Source: JBLNDJ01 sp050261515
GTDB taxonomy: Bacteria; Acidobacteriota; Terriglobia; Bryobacterales; Bryobacteraceae
Direction of reading: 5' to 3'
Assembly (NCBI GenBank): GCA_050261515.1
Contig: JBLNDJ010000060.1
Location: forward strand, 62,001-126,000
DNA length: 64,000 bases
The notes under the pieces were generated by a model that saw only the letters and a program-made list of their open reading frames with translations, did no database searches and had not been told where the DNA came from. Below are positions 8,796 to 16,765 of the stretch, one piece after another; positions within the stretch are counted from its first letter, which is position 1, and each line of letters begins with the position of its first letter. The position numbers and the translations under genes are program-made.

Positions 8796-9264
8796 GCGCC
8801 TTTCGAATCTCTCCAGTCAGCATCTGGTGGACTTTGTCCACGTCCGCTTCGGCCGCCAGCGTCGCCGCCAGGCGGTCCGGAATGTTCAGCAGGTTGTCGC
8901 GCACCGTGCGCGCCTTGGTGAATGCCGCCACTTGCACCTCGTCGCGACTGATCAGCTTGGCGGTCTTCTCCTCGAACTCGATCTTGGCCAGCCGCGCCAA
9001 GTAGTTCTCTCGGATGGCCCGCGCGCGGAAGTAATCGAGTCCGGCAGCGACCGGCGCCTCGGTCGGCTCTCGTGGTGCTGGAGCCACAGGTTTCGCCCTG
9101 CGCTGCCCCGGCCGCGTCTTCGCGTTCCATTCGGCATCGGCGCGATCGCTGTCGATCAGGCCGTCTGCGTTGGTGGCAATCCGCCCGGAACGTATCGCTT
9201 TTTGCACAGCCGCGAGGCTCACGCCGCGATGTTTGGCGTAAGCGCGCAGGCTCAGCAGAGACAT
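8764..9264 (-). CDS. Terminase small subunit (Nu1-like)
   Basis: A 166-residue protein with an N-terminal winged-helix-like DNA-binding segment (LRAYAKHRGVSLAAVQKAI, then RSGRI), an Ala/Pro-rich linker, and a C-terminal helical region (YFRARAIRENYLARLAKIEF). This is the usual architecture of lambda Nu1-type small terminases that recognise the cos/pac site. It is the first gene of the leftward morphogenesis operon, and the short gap 9265-9321 separates it from a rightward cassette. Confidence 0.88.
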   Translation of the reverse strand: MSLLSLRAYAKHRGVSLAAVQKAIRSGRIATNADGLIDSDRADAEWNAKTRPGQRRAKPVAPAPREPTEAPVAAGLDYFRARAIRENYLARLAKIEFEEKTAKLISRDEVQVAAFTKARTVRDNLLNIPDRLAATLAAEADVDKVHQMLTGEIRKALDELAGANSN

Positions 9265-9321
9265 CGAACTTTCTCGCGATGCACTCGCCGATTCCGCTTG
9301 CTTCTAATCGCCACCGAAGTG

Positions 9322-9585
9322 ATGAATGGGTTCGCGATGAGGAACACCAAAGAACAGACCACAAAACAAACCGCCGCCGCCTGCTACGCCGGACGACACG
9401 CCGAAGCCCAGGACCTGCTGAAGCGCATCGCCAGCCGCCTGGCCGACCACCAGATGCGCCAGACCGCCGAGCCCGCCGATTGGGGCTACCCCGGCGACCT
9501 CGGCCGGATCACCGAGCAACTCGCCTACGTCCTGGCCGACCTGGGTGATCGGAGCGCGGTCGACGCCAAGGGGCTGGAGTACTGA
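9322..9585 (+). CDS. Small phage protein of unknown function
   Basis: An 87-residue protein starting at ATG 9322, or an 82-residue version from ATG 9337. It has a helical, charged centre (AQDLLKRIASRLADHQMRQT) and ends GDRSAVDAKGLEY. No recognisable domain. It begins a rightward three-gene cassette that opposes the surrounding phage genes and reads towards a terminator. In family context this place often holds regulators or accessory genes, but that is inference only. Confidence 0.7.
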   Translation: MNGFAMRNTKEQTTKQTAAACYAGRHAEAQDLLKRIASRLADHQMRQTAEPADWGYPGDLGRITEQLAYVLADLGDRSAVDAKGLEY

Positions 9586-9587
9586 AC

Positions 9588-9815
9588 ATGACCGGCGACG
9601 AACTGATCACCTGGGCCACCCGGAACGGCTGGAAGCTCGACCGCTGGGGCCACCTCAAGAAGGAGTTCGACAACGGCACCCACCGGATCAAGCTGAGCCG
9701 CATCGCCGCGCGCCACGAAATCTCGACGCCGTTTGGCTGGGCACGCCTGGCCAGCGGCTATCTCAAGAACTTGCACCTAACCGCCGACGACAAGCTCGCC
9801 GGCATGAACCGATAG
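9588..9815 (+). CDS. Small phage protein of unknown function
   Basis: A 75-residue protein with the N-terminus MTGDELITWATRNGWKLDRW and a C-terminal SGYLKNLHLTADDKL. The pattern WGHLKKEFDNGTHRIKLSRI suggests a compact mixed alpha/beta domain, but no family is recognised. It starts 2 bp after the previous stop, so the two are almost certainly cotranscribed and translationally linked. Confidence 0.7.
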   Translation: MTGDELITWATRNGWKLDRWGHLKKEFDNGTHRIKLSRIAARHEISTPFGWARLASGYLKNLHLTADDKLAGMNR

Positions 9816-9830
9816 GAAAGGAACACTACC

Positions 9831-10391
9831 ATGACGACGTTTGCCATCGACACCGACAACACCATCACCGCCTACACCGCCTGGGACGCAATCCCTGCGG
9901 AGCATGCCCGATTCACCAGCGAGAAGGAGCTTGTCAAGCTCGCCGCTAACTGGCCCATCGACCGCCTGGTCGAGATTTGGAACAGCTTCGCCGGCGCACC
10001 GCCGTTTGGCGATCTCAAGCCGGTCAAGAAGTTCACCGACCGCAAGACGGCAGCCGCCCGCATCTGGAAGGCGGTCCAAGCCCTGACGCCCGCCCCCGCG
10101 CCACAGGTGGCCCCTGCCGCGCCGAAGAGGGCCAAGGCGACTAAGGAGGCCAAGCCGAACAGCGACGCAACGGGGCCCAAAGGGGCGCGCGAAGGCAGCA
10201 AGAAGGCCATCGTACTTGACATGCTGCGCCGCCCGGAAGGCGCCACGCTTGCCGACATCCAGGCCGCCACCGGCTGGCAGGCGCACAGCGTCCGCGGCTT
10301 CATCTCCGGCAGCCTCGGCAAGAAGATGGGCCTCACCATCGAGTCTCTCAAGACCTCCGAAGGCGCCCGCGCGTACCGCGTCACCCAGTAG
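9831..10391 (+). CDS. DUF3489-like phage protein
   Basis: A 186-residue protein in three parts. The N-terminal region (residues 1-85) is a mixed domain ending in TDRKTAAARIWKAVQAL. The linker (90-125) is rich in Ala, Pro and Lys. The C-terminal winged-helix-like domain (125-186) contains AIVLDMLRRPEGATLADIQA, followed by TGWQAHSVRGF. The C-terminal block matches the DUF3489 domain, a probable DNA-binding helix-turn-helix common in prophages. It is the last gene of the rightward cassette. Confidence 0.82.
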   Translation: MTTFAIDTDNTITAYTAWDAIPAEHARFTSEKELVKLAANWPIDRLVEIWNSFAGAPPFGDLKPVKKFTDRKTAAARIWKAVQALTPAPAPQVAPAAPKRAKATKEAKPNSDATGPKGAREGSKKAIVLDMLRRPEGATLADIQAATGWQAHSVRGFISGSLGKKMGLTIESLKTSEGARAYRVTQ

Positions 10392-10409
10392 CCACGTCCC
10401 GCCTCCCAC

Positions 10410-10440
10410 CGCCGCCGGCCTCACAATCCGGCGGCGTTTC
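10410..10440 (+). terminator. Hairpin terminator after the rightward cassette
   Basis: A perfect 9-bp stem CGCCGCCGG / CCGGCGGCG with a 9-base loop, followed by TTTCTGTT, starts 18 bases after the stop of the DUF3489-like gene. It overlaps the last codons of the convergent leftward gene and could act for either direction, though the T-rich tail serves the rightward transcript. Confidence 0.55.
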
Positions 10441-10684
10441 TGTTCCGGATCTCTTCCACCAGGGCTTCCAACCGCGCGTGCATGTTGTCTTCGCGCAGGC
10501 GGCACTCGCCAGCGCGCACGTAGGTGCCGTTGATCCGAGTGATAATCCGATTCTCCAATTCCGCCAGCTCCCGGCGTACCTCCGCGAGCAGTGCGCGGTT
10601 TTGCAGCCCGACAAAAGCGCCGATCAAGCCGGATACCAGGCCGGAGGCGGGAATCAGGATCTGAAGTAGAACGTGGTTTTCCAT
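10421..10684 (-). CDS. Small membrane-anchored coiled-coil phage protein
   Basis: An 87-residue protein with one hydrophobic segment near the N-terminus (LLQILIPASGLVSGLIGAFV) followed by a charged helical part (AEVRRELAELENRI). The layout, one membrane span and a short coiled coil, is that of phage lysis-accessory or holin-like proteins, but no motif settles it. It lies downstream of the first methyltransferase and a small overlapping frame. Confidence 0.55.
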   Translation of the reverse strand: MENHVLLQILIPASGLVSGLIGAFVGLQNRALLAEVRRELAELENRIITRINGTYVRAGECRLREDNMHARLEALVEEIRNRNAAGL

Positions 10685-10791
10685 GGAAGGTTCTTGAGGA
10701 TGCGCAGCTCAGCGGACCAGTCCGATAGCGCCAGGCAGAGTCCTTGGACGTCGGGATTCCCTGCGCGGATCTCGGCTTCGATCTGCGCCAA
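10654..10791 (-). CDS. Possible small phage ORF, TTG start
   Basis: Between the methyltransferase stop and the membrane protein, one frame has plausible coding content (AQIEAEIRAGNPDVQGLCLA, then LSDWSAELRIL). It runs in frame directly after the methyltransferase TGA but contains no ATG. TTG at 10791 would give 45 residues. It overlaps the next gene start by 31 bp. It could be a true small gene with a non-standard start or a 3' remnant. Confidence 0.3.
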   Translation of the reverse strand: MAQIEAEIRAGNPDVQGLCLALSDWSAELRILKNLPWKTTFYFRS

Positions 10792-10812
10792 CTCCCGGTG
10801 GCAGCGTTCGAT

Positions 10813-12069
10813 TCATGCCGCCCCGCCCAGTCGCTCCGCCGCGACTTCTGCAAACGCTCGCCCATCGGACTCGAGCGTGGCCGGCTTGCCTGCAAACTCC
10901 TGGAAGCGGCGGACGATTACGTCGCAGTACTTCGGCTCCAATTCGATCAGGCGCGCATGGCGACCGGCCTTCTCGCAGGCGATCAGCGTGGAGCCCGAGC
11001 CGCCGAACGGATCAAGCACCGCATCTCGGCTCTTGCTGCTGTTCCGGACGGCGCGCTCCACGAGTTCGACCGGCTTCATGGTCGGATGGAGGTCGTTCGC
11101 GACAGGCTTCTTAACCAGCCAGACGTCTCCCTGGTCACGGGCGCCGCACCAGAAATGGTCGGTGCCATCTTTCCATCCGTAGAGGATCGGCTCGTACTGC
11201 CGCTGGTAGTCCGAACGCCCCATGGTGAAGGTGTTCTTCGCCCAGATGACGAACGTGGACCAGTGGCCGCCGCTCTCCGTGAATGCCCGATGCAGCGTGT
11301 GGAGTTCCGAAGAGGACATGCAGACGTAGATCGCGCCCTTCGTCACGGTCAACAGGTTGGCGCAGACGTCCCGGAGGAACTGCTCGAAGCCATCGCCGAG
11401 ATTGTCGTTGGCGATCTTGCGTTTCTTGCCGCGCAGTTTGTCCTTCATGGTCGCGCCATAGTTCACGTTGTACGGAGGGTCCGTGAAGACCATGTCCGCC
11501 AGGCCGCCGGCCAGCACCTTCTGAACAGCCTCGAGGTTTGTGGCGTCGCCGCACAGGAGGCGGTGGTCGCCGAGCAGCCACACGTCCCCGAGACCCGTAA
11601 CCGCGGTCTCTGGCGTCTCCGGAACCACGTCGTCATCCGTGTTGCCGGTGACCTCGCTATCGGGTTCTGAGAGTAGCGCTTCCAGTTCGTCGTCGCCGAA
11701 GCCCAGCAGGTCGAGGTTGAAGTCGTCCTCGCGCAGCGCATCGAGTTCGACGCGCAGCATCTCTTCATCCCACCCCGCGTTCAAAGCCAGGCGGTTGTCC
11801 GCAATCACCAAAGCGCGGCGCTGTGAGTCGCTCAAGTGATCGAGGATGATGACGGGGACCTCGGTGATCCCCAGCTTGCGTGCGGCCAGCAGGCGGGCGT
11901 GGCCGGCGATGACAACCCCGTCGCCGCCGGCGAGGATCGGGTTGGTCCAGCCGAACTCGGCGATCGACGCCGCGATCTGGGCCACCTGCTCGTCACTATG
12001 CGTGCGCGCATTCCGGGCGTAGGGAAGCAAATGCTCCACCGGCCAACGCACCACCTGCAGATCCGTCAT
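10813..12069 (-). CDS. ParB-nuclease / DNA methyltransferase fusion (DPPY type)
   Basis: A 418-residue protein. Residues 1-100 form a ParB/Srx-like domain (LLPYARNARTHSDEQVAQIA, and GGDGVVIAGHARLLAARKLG). After an acidic linker comes a class-beta DNA methyltransferase with motif IV TDPPYNV near residue 205 before motif I LDPFGGSGSTL near residue 360. DPPY is typical of N6-adenine enzymes. ATG 12069 overlaps the stop of the upstream gene (ATGA); the open frame extends further upstream but that part is shadow. No restriction enzyme is adjacent, so a self-protection or regulatory role is likely. Confidence 0.9.
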   Translation of the reverse strand: MTDLQVVRWPVEHLLPYARNARTHSDEQVAQIAASIAEFGWTNPILAGGDGVVIAGHARLLAARKLGITEVPVIILDHLSDSQRRALVIADNRLALNAGWDEEMLRVELDALREDDFNLDLLGFGDDELEALLSEPDSEVTGNTDDDVVPETPETAVTGLGDVWLLGDHRLLCGDATNLEAVQKVLAGGLADMVFTDPPYNVNYGATMKDKLRGKKRKIANDNLGDGFEQFLRDVCANLLTVTKGAIYVCMSSSELHTLHRAFTESGGHWSTFVIWAKNTFTMGRSDYQRQYEPILYGWKDGTDHFWCGARDQGDVWLVKKPVANDLHPTMKPVELVERAVRNSSKSRDAVLDPFGGSGSTLIACEKAGRHARLIELEPKYCDVIVRRFQEFAGKPATLESDGRAFAEVAAERLGGAA

Positions 12070-12338
12070 GCTTTGCTCGGTTGCGCCTTCTGGAACAGCC
12101 CCAGTTCGTTGTGCAGGTCCACGATCTTGGTGATCATCGGGACCACGATGGTGACCAGCTTCTCCCAACTGAACTCGCGCGCAACATCCAGCCCGCCGTC
12201 GTAGGCGGTCCGGAGGATGTCGAGCACCAAGTCCAGCTTCTTCTTGCCTTGGCCGGGCAGGGGGATGGCCTCCTCGACGGCTTTCACCGCCGTCAACACG
12301 AGAGGCAGCAACTTGAGGATGGCGAACAGAGTGTTCAT
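12066..12338 (-). CDS. Small phage protein, holin-like
   Basis: A 90-residue protein with a hydrophobic N-terminal segment (LFAILKLLPLVLTAVKAV), a basic patch (GQGKKKLDLVLDIL) and an amphipathic C-terminal half. Small proteins with this layout are often found as putative holins in prophages, but the sequence alone does not prove it. It overlaps the methyltransferase start by 4 bp. Confidence 0.55.
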   Translation of the reverse strand: MNTLFAILKLLPLVLTAVKAVEEAIPLPGQGKKKLDLVLDILRTAYDGGLDVAREFSWEKLVTIVVPMITKIVDLHNELGLFQKAQPSKA

Positions 12339-12394
12339 CGTTTGATCTCCTGAAAAGAGGGGCGGCCCGAAGGCCGCCCCGGCCGGAGGAAGGA

Positions 12395-12952
12395 CTACGC
12401 CGCCGATTTCGGCTGCGTCTGGTTGACCGTGTTGGCAATCGCCGTGGTCGCGGTGGTCAGCGCCTGGACGATCTGCTGCAGGGTGGCGAGCACCGGCGTC
12501 ACCGTTGCGTCCACCTGTTTGGCGACAGCGGCGGCCACGGCCTGCGCATCGACGCCTACGCCGGCGGCGCTCACGTCGGTGGCGCGGTTGGCGGGAACGG
12601 CGCCCGCGGTGAGGTTCATCCCGGCGCCGCTGGCGACGGGATTCCAGAAGGAGTCGTGCGCCAGGTTGTTGAGTTCGAGGTTGCGCTTGCCGACGATGTT
12701 GGCGGTCTCAACGGCATTCTGCAGCGCCTGGGAGGCGATCTGGTTCAGCCGCGTCTGCTCGATCAGAGACTGCCGTGCGGCCTGGATGTCCAGGTCCTGG
12801 TAGACGTCGTAGGTGCGCTTGATGTTGGCATACGTCACGCGCTGATTCTCGTTGTGCGTGGCGCTGCCAGTGGCGTTGGCGTTCTTGAAGGACTCGTCCG
12901 TCCCGGTCTCGAACTCGCGTTCGGCCTGGTTGGGCGTGGCTACTTCGGGCAT
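12395..12952 (-). CDS. Phage protein of unknown function, low-complexity C-terminus
   Basis: A 185-residue acidic protein. The N-terminal third is Asn/Thr/Glu rich, the middle is helical (QSLIEQTRLNQIASQALQNA), and the C-terminal third is Ala/Val/Thr rich (AVAAAVAKQVDATV). No signal peptide or known domain is seen. Composition resembles phage virion or scaffold-associated proteins, but the position between two methyltransferase genes gives no functional clue. Confidence 0.6.
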   Translation of the reverse strand: MPEVATPNQAEREFETGTDESFKNANATGSATHNENQRVTYANIKRTYDVYQDLDIQAARQSLIEQTRLNQIASQALQNAVETANIVGKRNLELNNLAHDSFWNPVASGAGMNLTAGAVPANRATDVSAAGVGVDAQAVAAAVAKQVDATVTPVLATLQQIVQALTTATTAIANTVNQTQPKSAA

Positions 12953-12997
12953 GCTGGTTTTCTCCTTGTTCGATCGAATGGAATGAACTGCAGATGG

Positions 12998-14497
12998 TCA
13001 GGAAGCCTTGCGGCTCCCGTAAAAGGGCGCCGGACCATGATGCTGAATCCGGCGTGAATCACGAAGCCTGGGGTTATCGACCTGCTCTTGCGGCACACCG
13101 CGTTCCGCGGCGACTGCCGCGATCCGCTGCTTGGTGCCGGCGAGGACGGGCGCCTCGTCCGTGAGTTCGCCGATGCGTCGCAGGATCACGTCGCAGTAGG
13201 CCGGGCTGATCTCCAGGCCGTAGCCGGCGCGGCCGAGTCCATGCGCGGCGGCGATGGTTGTGCCGCTGCCGAGAAACGGATCGAAGATGATGTCGCCTTT
13301 GTCAGAGAAGGCCTTGATGAAGAACTCCGGTAGGGCGCGCGGGAACGGGGCCGAGTGCGCGCCTTGGCCGGACTCTGATTTCGCTTCGATCACGTTCGAG
13401 GGTCGGGCGATGCCGTCAAACCTTCCGTCCTCGTCCAGGCTGCCCGGTTTGCCCGCCGCCTCGCCGCGTGCGCCCGTGCCGAGAAGCCCGCTGCCCGAGG
13501 CCGACTTCGGGTTGTTGGGCGAGTAGTCGAAGCAGTCCTCGGAACGATGGCCCACTGCAAACGGATGGAACTTGATGGTCTCGCCGCGGCTGAAATGGGC
13601 GATGGGCTCCCAGGCGTTCTTGAAGCGGTTGTTCCAGCCTCCGGGCACTCCGTTGTCCGTCTTGCGCCAGCAGAACTCATCCACGAACCGCCAGCCCCAC
13701 TGCCGCACGTGGGCGATGAAGAGATCCTTGACGTACAGGTGCCGCTGCCCGTCCTCGGCGTGCTCCTTGATGTTCAGGAAGTAGGAGCCATCGCCGGCGA
13801 GCACGGAGGCGATCGACGCCGCCACGTCCCGGTACCACTCCACGTAGTCGTTAGGCGCCACCGGGCGGAAGCCGCTCGACGGATCGTACTCCCGCTGCGT
13901 GGCGTAGGGCGGCGAGGTGATCACCACGTTCGCCTGCCCGCCGCCGAACAACTTCGCGACAGCCGTCTGATCCCGGCAATCTCCGCACAGGATCCGGTGC
14001 GGTCCGATGAGCCACAGATCCCCCGGCTGCGTTACCGCCTTGGCGGGCGGAAGCGGCACTTCCTCTTCGCTGGGCCCCGCGGGGCCCTCGTCCGTCTCCG
14101 CCATTAGGGCAGCGAGTTCCTGCTCGTTGAAACCGATTAGTCCCAGGTCGAAGCCATCGCCCTCGAGCTCCGCGAGTTCTGCCACCAGCATCTCGTCATC
14201 CCATCCGGCGTTCAGCGCCAGGCGGTTGTCGGCCAGGACGTATGCTCGCCGTTGCGTCTCGCTGAGGTGATCGAGCACGATCACTGGCACTTCGGCCAGG
14301 CCGAGCTTGCGCGCCGCCAGTAGCCGCCCATGCCCGGCAACGATGCCGTCGCGGGAATCGACGAGGATCGGATTCACGAAACCGAACTCTGCGATCGACG
14401 CCGCAATCTGCGCCACCTGGTCGGCCGAGTGCGTCCTCGCATTGCGCGCGTACGGAACCAGTCGATCCAAGGGCCAAAGCTCGATGCGCCGCGCCAT
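12998..14497 (-). CDS. ParB-nuclease / DNA methyltransferase fusion (SPPY type)
   Basis: A 499-residue paralogue of the DPPY-type fusion. The ParB-like part (residues 1-105) contains LVPYARNARTHSADQVAQIA and DGIVAGHGRLLAARKLG. The methyltransferase has motif IV TSPPYATQREYDP near residue 190 and motif I FDPFLGSGTTI near residue 430, again class-beta order. TSPPY is typical of N4-cytosine enzymes, so the two proteins probably modify different bases. ATG 14497 is chosen because a longer start at 14551 would overlap the upstream gene by 38 bp. The insert between the motifs (target recognition region) is longer than in the paralogue. Confidence 0.9.
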   Translation of the reverse strand: MARRIELWPLDRLVPYARNARTHSADQVAQIAASIAEFGFVNPILVDSRDGIVAGHGRLLAARKLGLAEVPVIVLDHLSETQRRAYVLADNRLALNAGWDDEMLVAELAELEGDGFDLGLIGFNEQELAALMAETDEGPAGPSEEEVPLPPAKAVTQPGDLWLIGPHRILCGDCRDQTAVAKLFGGGQANVVITSPPYATQREYDPSSGFRPVAPNDYVEWYRDVAASIASVLAGDGSYFLNIKEHAEDGQRHLYVKDLFIAHVRQWGWRFVDEFCWRKTDNGVPGGWNNRFKNAWEPIAHFSRGETIKFHPFAVGHRSEDCFDYSPNNPKSASGSGLLGTGARGEAAGKPGSLDEDGRFDGIARPSNVIEAKSESGQGAHSAPFPRALPEFFIKAFSDKGDIIFDPFLGSGTTIAAAHGLGRAGYGLEISPAYCDVILRRIGELTDEAPVLAGTKQRIAAVAAERGVPQEQVDNPRLRDSRRIQHHGPAPFYGSRKAS

Positions 14498-14513
14498 CGC
14501 CGGCGTTATGCGA

Positions 14514-14873
14514 TCAGCTATTGAAGCTCGGGACCCAGACCCAGTAGGCAACGATCAACCCCTCGCCGGCAGTGTTCGCATCGACGTAGTAATCCGACGG
14601 CCGCAGCTCTCCGGCGACGGATTCGAGCACCAGTTCGTCAGCCATCCCGCCGCCAGCACCGGTCGGCCAAAACTCCTTCACCACGCCGGCGCCACTCGCC
14701 TTGTTCATTCCCGCTACGCCGAGGAACACCCGTCCCGTCTCGCCGATGGCGACGGCGAACCGGATCCGGTGGGCCCGGATCGAAGTGTCGGAGGTCACCC
14801 GGACGGGCGTTCCTGGTGTGGGGACTGCGGTCTTTCCAAGTGATCGCGGTTGGAGGGAAGGAGAATCAGCCAT
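14514..14873 (-). CDS. Phage protein of unknown function
   Basis: A 119-residue, beta-rich protein with segments GRVFLGVAGMNKASGAGVVK, then EFWPTGAGGG, and ending YWVWVPSFNS. No signal peptide, no helix-turn-helix. The regular strand pattern suggests a small beta-sandwich such as a virion accessory or adhesin-like domain. It is followed 16 bp later by the SPPY methyltransferase. Not recognised as a named family. Confidence 0.65.
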   Translation of the reverse strand: MADSPSLQPRSLGKTAVPTPGTPVRVTSDTSIRAHRIRFAVAIGETGRVFLGVAGMNKASGAGVVKEFWPTGAGGGMADELVLESVAGELRPSDYYVDANTAGEGLIVAYWVWVPSFNS

Positions 14874-14911
14874 GGTTTGCTGTAGGCCTCAACGGAGGGA
14901 GTGACAACCGA

Positions 14912-15154
14912 CTACCGACAACCTTTCATCGCGCGTGTCGCTGGCGAAATCGTGCCACCATTCCACCCGCCGCCGAGCCGTCCAGGAAGGACCCAGGATT
15001 GCATCGCATCCTGGATGAGATCGGCCGCATCGCCCGTCGCACTGCAAGCCCGGCATCGAAATCGCACGCCGGCATCGTGGTAGCCGGTCTGCGGGCAGAT
15101 GCCGAAGTCGAACTCGCTGACCTCGGTCTCGTCACTCAGACACTCGGGGCACAT
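14912..15154 (-). CDS. Zinc-ribbon-like small protein
   Basis: An 80-residue protein starting MCPECLSDETEVSEFDFGIC with a second pair FRCRACSATGD. The two CxxC knuckles (CPEC and CRAC) 31 residues apart indicate a zinc ribbon of the kind seen in small phage nucleic-acid-binding proteins. The C-terminal half is less structured. Confidence 0.6.
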   Translation of the reverse strand: MCPECLSDETEVSEFDFGICPQTGYHDAGVRFRCRACSATGDAADLIQDAMQSWVLPGRLGGGWNGGTISPATRAMKGCR

Positions 15155-15161
15155 GCTCTCA

Positions 15162-15365
15162 TCACCGGCCGATCCTGCCGGGGTTCGCGCAGCTCGTCGG
15201 CCGCCGCCGCGCGTCCCGCATGCCGATGGTCTTCGCCGGAATGATCACTTCGACGAACTCGTCGCAGGAAACTCCTCCCTTGACCAGCACGTGGACCATC
15301 GACCGCTGTCGCGGGATGCGAATCCTGGCCGGGAATCCGTGGCTGGTGGGAGGCTTGATTGGCAT
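15162..15365 (-). CDS. Small phage ORF of unknown function
   Basis: A 67-residue frame with a basic N-terminus (FPARIRIPRQRSMVHVLVKG) and a hydrophobic centre (CDEFVEVIIPAKTIGMR). It lies between two more credible genes in the same orientation, with gaps of 6-7 bp. Coding is supported mainly by the tight packing. It could be spurious. Confidence 0.4.
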   Translation of the reverse strand: MPIKPPTSHGFPARIRIPRQRSMVHVLVKGGVSCDEFVEVIIPAKTIGMRDARRRPTSCANPGRIGR

Positions 15366-15371
15366 CTGGTC

Positions 15372-15698
15372 TCAGAGCCCCCGGTTTGCGAGGAACGTGT
15401 GCCGGCTGGCGCCCTTCCTCTTGCCCAAGCCCAAGAGCACGCCGGGCGTGACCATCGGGAGGTTGGCCAGTTCCGAGAGCTGTGCCAGGCCGGCGTGGGC
15501 GGCCCGCTCATACCCAAAGCGCGTGGTGTCCACCGATGTCTGCGCGGCGCGATGCCGGTGGTCCGCGGCGATGAACCGGATGGAGATGTCAGGCTCGACC
15601 CAGACCGCCCGTCCCTGCGAGACGAAGCGCTTGGCGCGGTTCTTCGTGGTGAACCGGCAGTCGGAAACCGGATTCTCAATCCGGACGCTCTTGAGCAT
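15372..15698 (-). CDS. First gene of the leftward phage transcript, unknown function
   Basis: A 108-residue basic protein. The segment CRFTTKNRAKRFVSQGRAVW resembles small phage proteins in which a Thr/Lys-rich turn is followed by a helix containing RFVxQGRA. It is the gene nearest to the predicted leftward promoter at 15830-15857. No functional assignment. Confidence 0.6.
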   Translation of the reverse strand: MLKSVRIENPVSDCRFTTKNRAKRFVSQGRAVWVEPDISIRFIAADHRHRAAQTSVDTTRFGYERAAHAGLAQLSELANLPMVTPGVLLGLGKRKGASRHTFLANRGL

Positions 15699-15780
15699 AG
15701 TTCTGGTGTCTGCCCGGGTGGGATTGCGGGTATGCCCGCAAGAGAGCCGAAGGCTCGTTGGGAGGGATGCGGGATTTGCG

Positions 15781-15799
15781 AGAGGCCCCGCGCGCCTCT
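15781..15799. repeat. Short inverted repeat in the prophage leader
   Basis: AGAGGC / GCCTCT with a 7-base GC-rich loop, lying about 30 bp downstream of the predicted leftward promoter and 80 bp upstream of the first gene. It could be an operator or an RNA hairpin in the leader, but nothing further supports either. Confidence 0.3.
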
Positions 15800-15829
15800 G
15801 GGGAACGCCTTGCGAGCGTTCAATTCCTG

Positions 15830-15857
15830 AGTATCATCACGCCTCTTCAGTCGTCAA
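15830..15857 (-). promoter_or_regulatory. Sigma-70-like promoter of the leftward phage operon
   Basis: On the minus strand TTGACG (15857-15852) and GATACT (15835-15830) are separated by 16 bases. Five of six -35 positions and four of six -10 positions match the consensus. It lies about 130 bp upstream of the first leftward small gene. Confidence 0.5.
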
Positions 15858-15919
15858 CAGAAAATCGCTTGAAGTCGGACAGATCGGCAGGTTGGGACTT
15901 AGTGGTTAGGCGCTGTCCC

Positions 15920-16765
15920 TCACTGATAGAACGAATCGTTGTCGACCTTAAGCGTTCCGCCAATCACCGATACTTCCAAAGGCGAGACGGCGGGCGCCTC
16001 GAAGTCGCATTTGAGCGGATAGCTGTCGTTACACACTAGCCCATCGCCATTCCGGACATCCGAGGACGATCCGTATTGGAACTGGCACTCAACAGTCCCG
16101 GCGACAGAGAAGCTGATCTGCAGGCCGTCCATTGATGTGACGGTCACGGTTTCGATGTGCGTTTCTTCCACATAGTAGTGGGTTGCCAGGCAATCAAGTT
16201 CGCTGACGGTAGTCCTGAGCAACTCATCGTGTAGGGCCTCGCGCGCGTGCTTTTCGACCGCGGTTTCGACTGCCGAACGGCATTCGTCGATCATCTCCAG
16301 AAACGCGAGAAACGCCTCGAGAGATTCGGTGACAAGCGTTTCGAGAGGTTGGCCGCTAACGCCGAAGACGGCCGGTGTGATGTGCGTGTACTTGCTGAGC
16401 TCATCAACGGCTTTCAGAAGATCGCGACGCATCTTGTCAACATCGAGTTGGAGCTTTTTCGTAACGAAGGTGTCCAGCAGCCCGGCTTGAACGGCGTAGG
16501 TGATTCTCTGTGCTCTGGTGATCGGCGGCTGCCCGGGGCTCTGCGCATACCATTTGCACGACTTGATATCAGCGTCCGGGGCGAGGCGGGCAAGCACAAT
16601 ACGGCTCAGTTCGCGAAGTGTCGTGGCGAAATGATTCAATCGGAGGGGATTGCCGGCCTGGCCCAGGGACGTGAGGCCTGCGTCAAGCACCTGTCGCTCA
16701 AAGGCGGTTCCAAGTCTTGCATCAATCTCTGGCGCAAGCGGATGGATCGGCGCGGTGGACACCAT
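15920..16765 (-). CDS. Predicted pPIWI-associating nuclease-like protein
   Basis: A 281-residue cytoplasmic protein. Features: residues 40-75 LRLNHFATTLRELSRIVLAR followed by LAPDADIKSCKWY; TRAQRITYAVQAG near 85-97; LLKAVDELSKYTH near 120; and a C-terminal beta-rich domain from about 205 (VTVTSMDGLQISFSVAGTVE, then QYGSSSDVRNGDG). This arrangement matches from memory the family described as predicted pPIWI-associating nucleases. If right, it is a defence-linked protein, but no pPIWI or Argonaute gene is nearby. It stands alone between the phage genes and the tRNA. Confidence 0.5.
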   Translation of the reverse strand: MVSTAPIHPLAPEIDARLGTAFERQVLDAGLTSLGQAGNPLRLNHFATTLRELSRIVLARLAPDADIKSCKWYAQSPGQPPITRAQRITYAVQAGLLDTFVTKKLQLDVDKMRRDLLKAVDELSKYTHITPAVFGVSGQPLETLVTESLEAFLAFLEMIDECRSAVETAVEKHAREALHDELLRTTVSELDCLATHYYVEETHIETVTVTSMDGLQISFSVAGTVECQFQYGSSSDVRNGDGLVCNDSYPLKCDFEAPAVSPLEVSVIGGTLKVDNDSFYQ

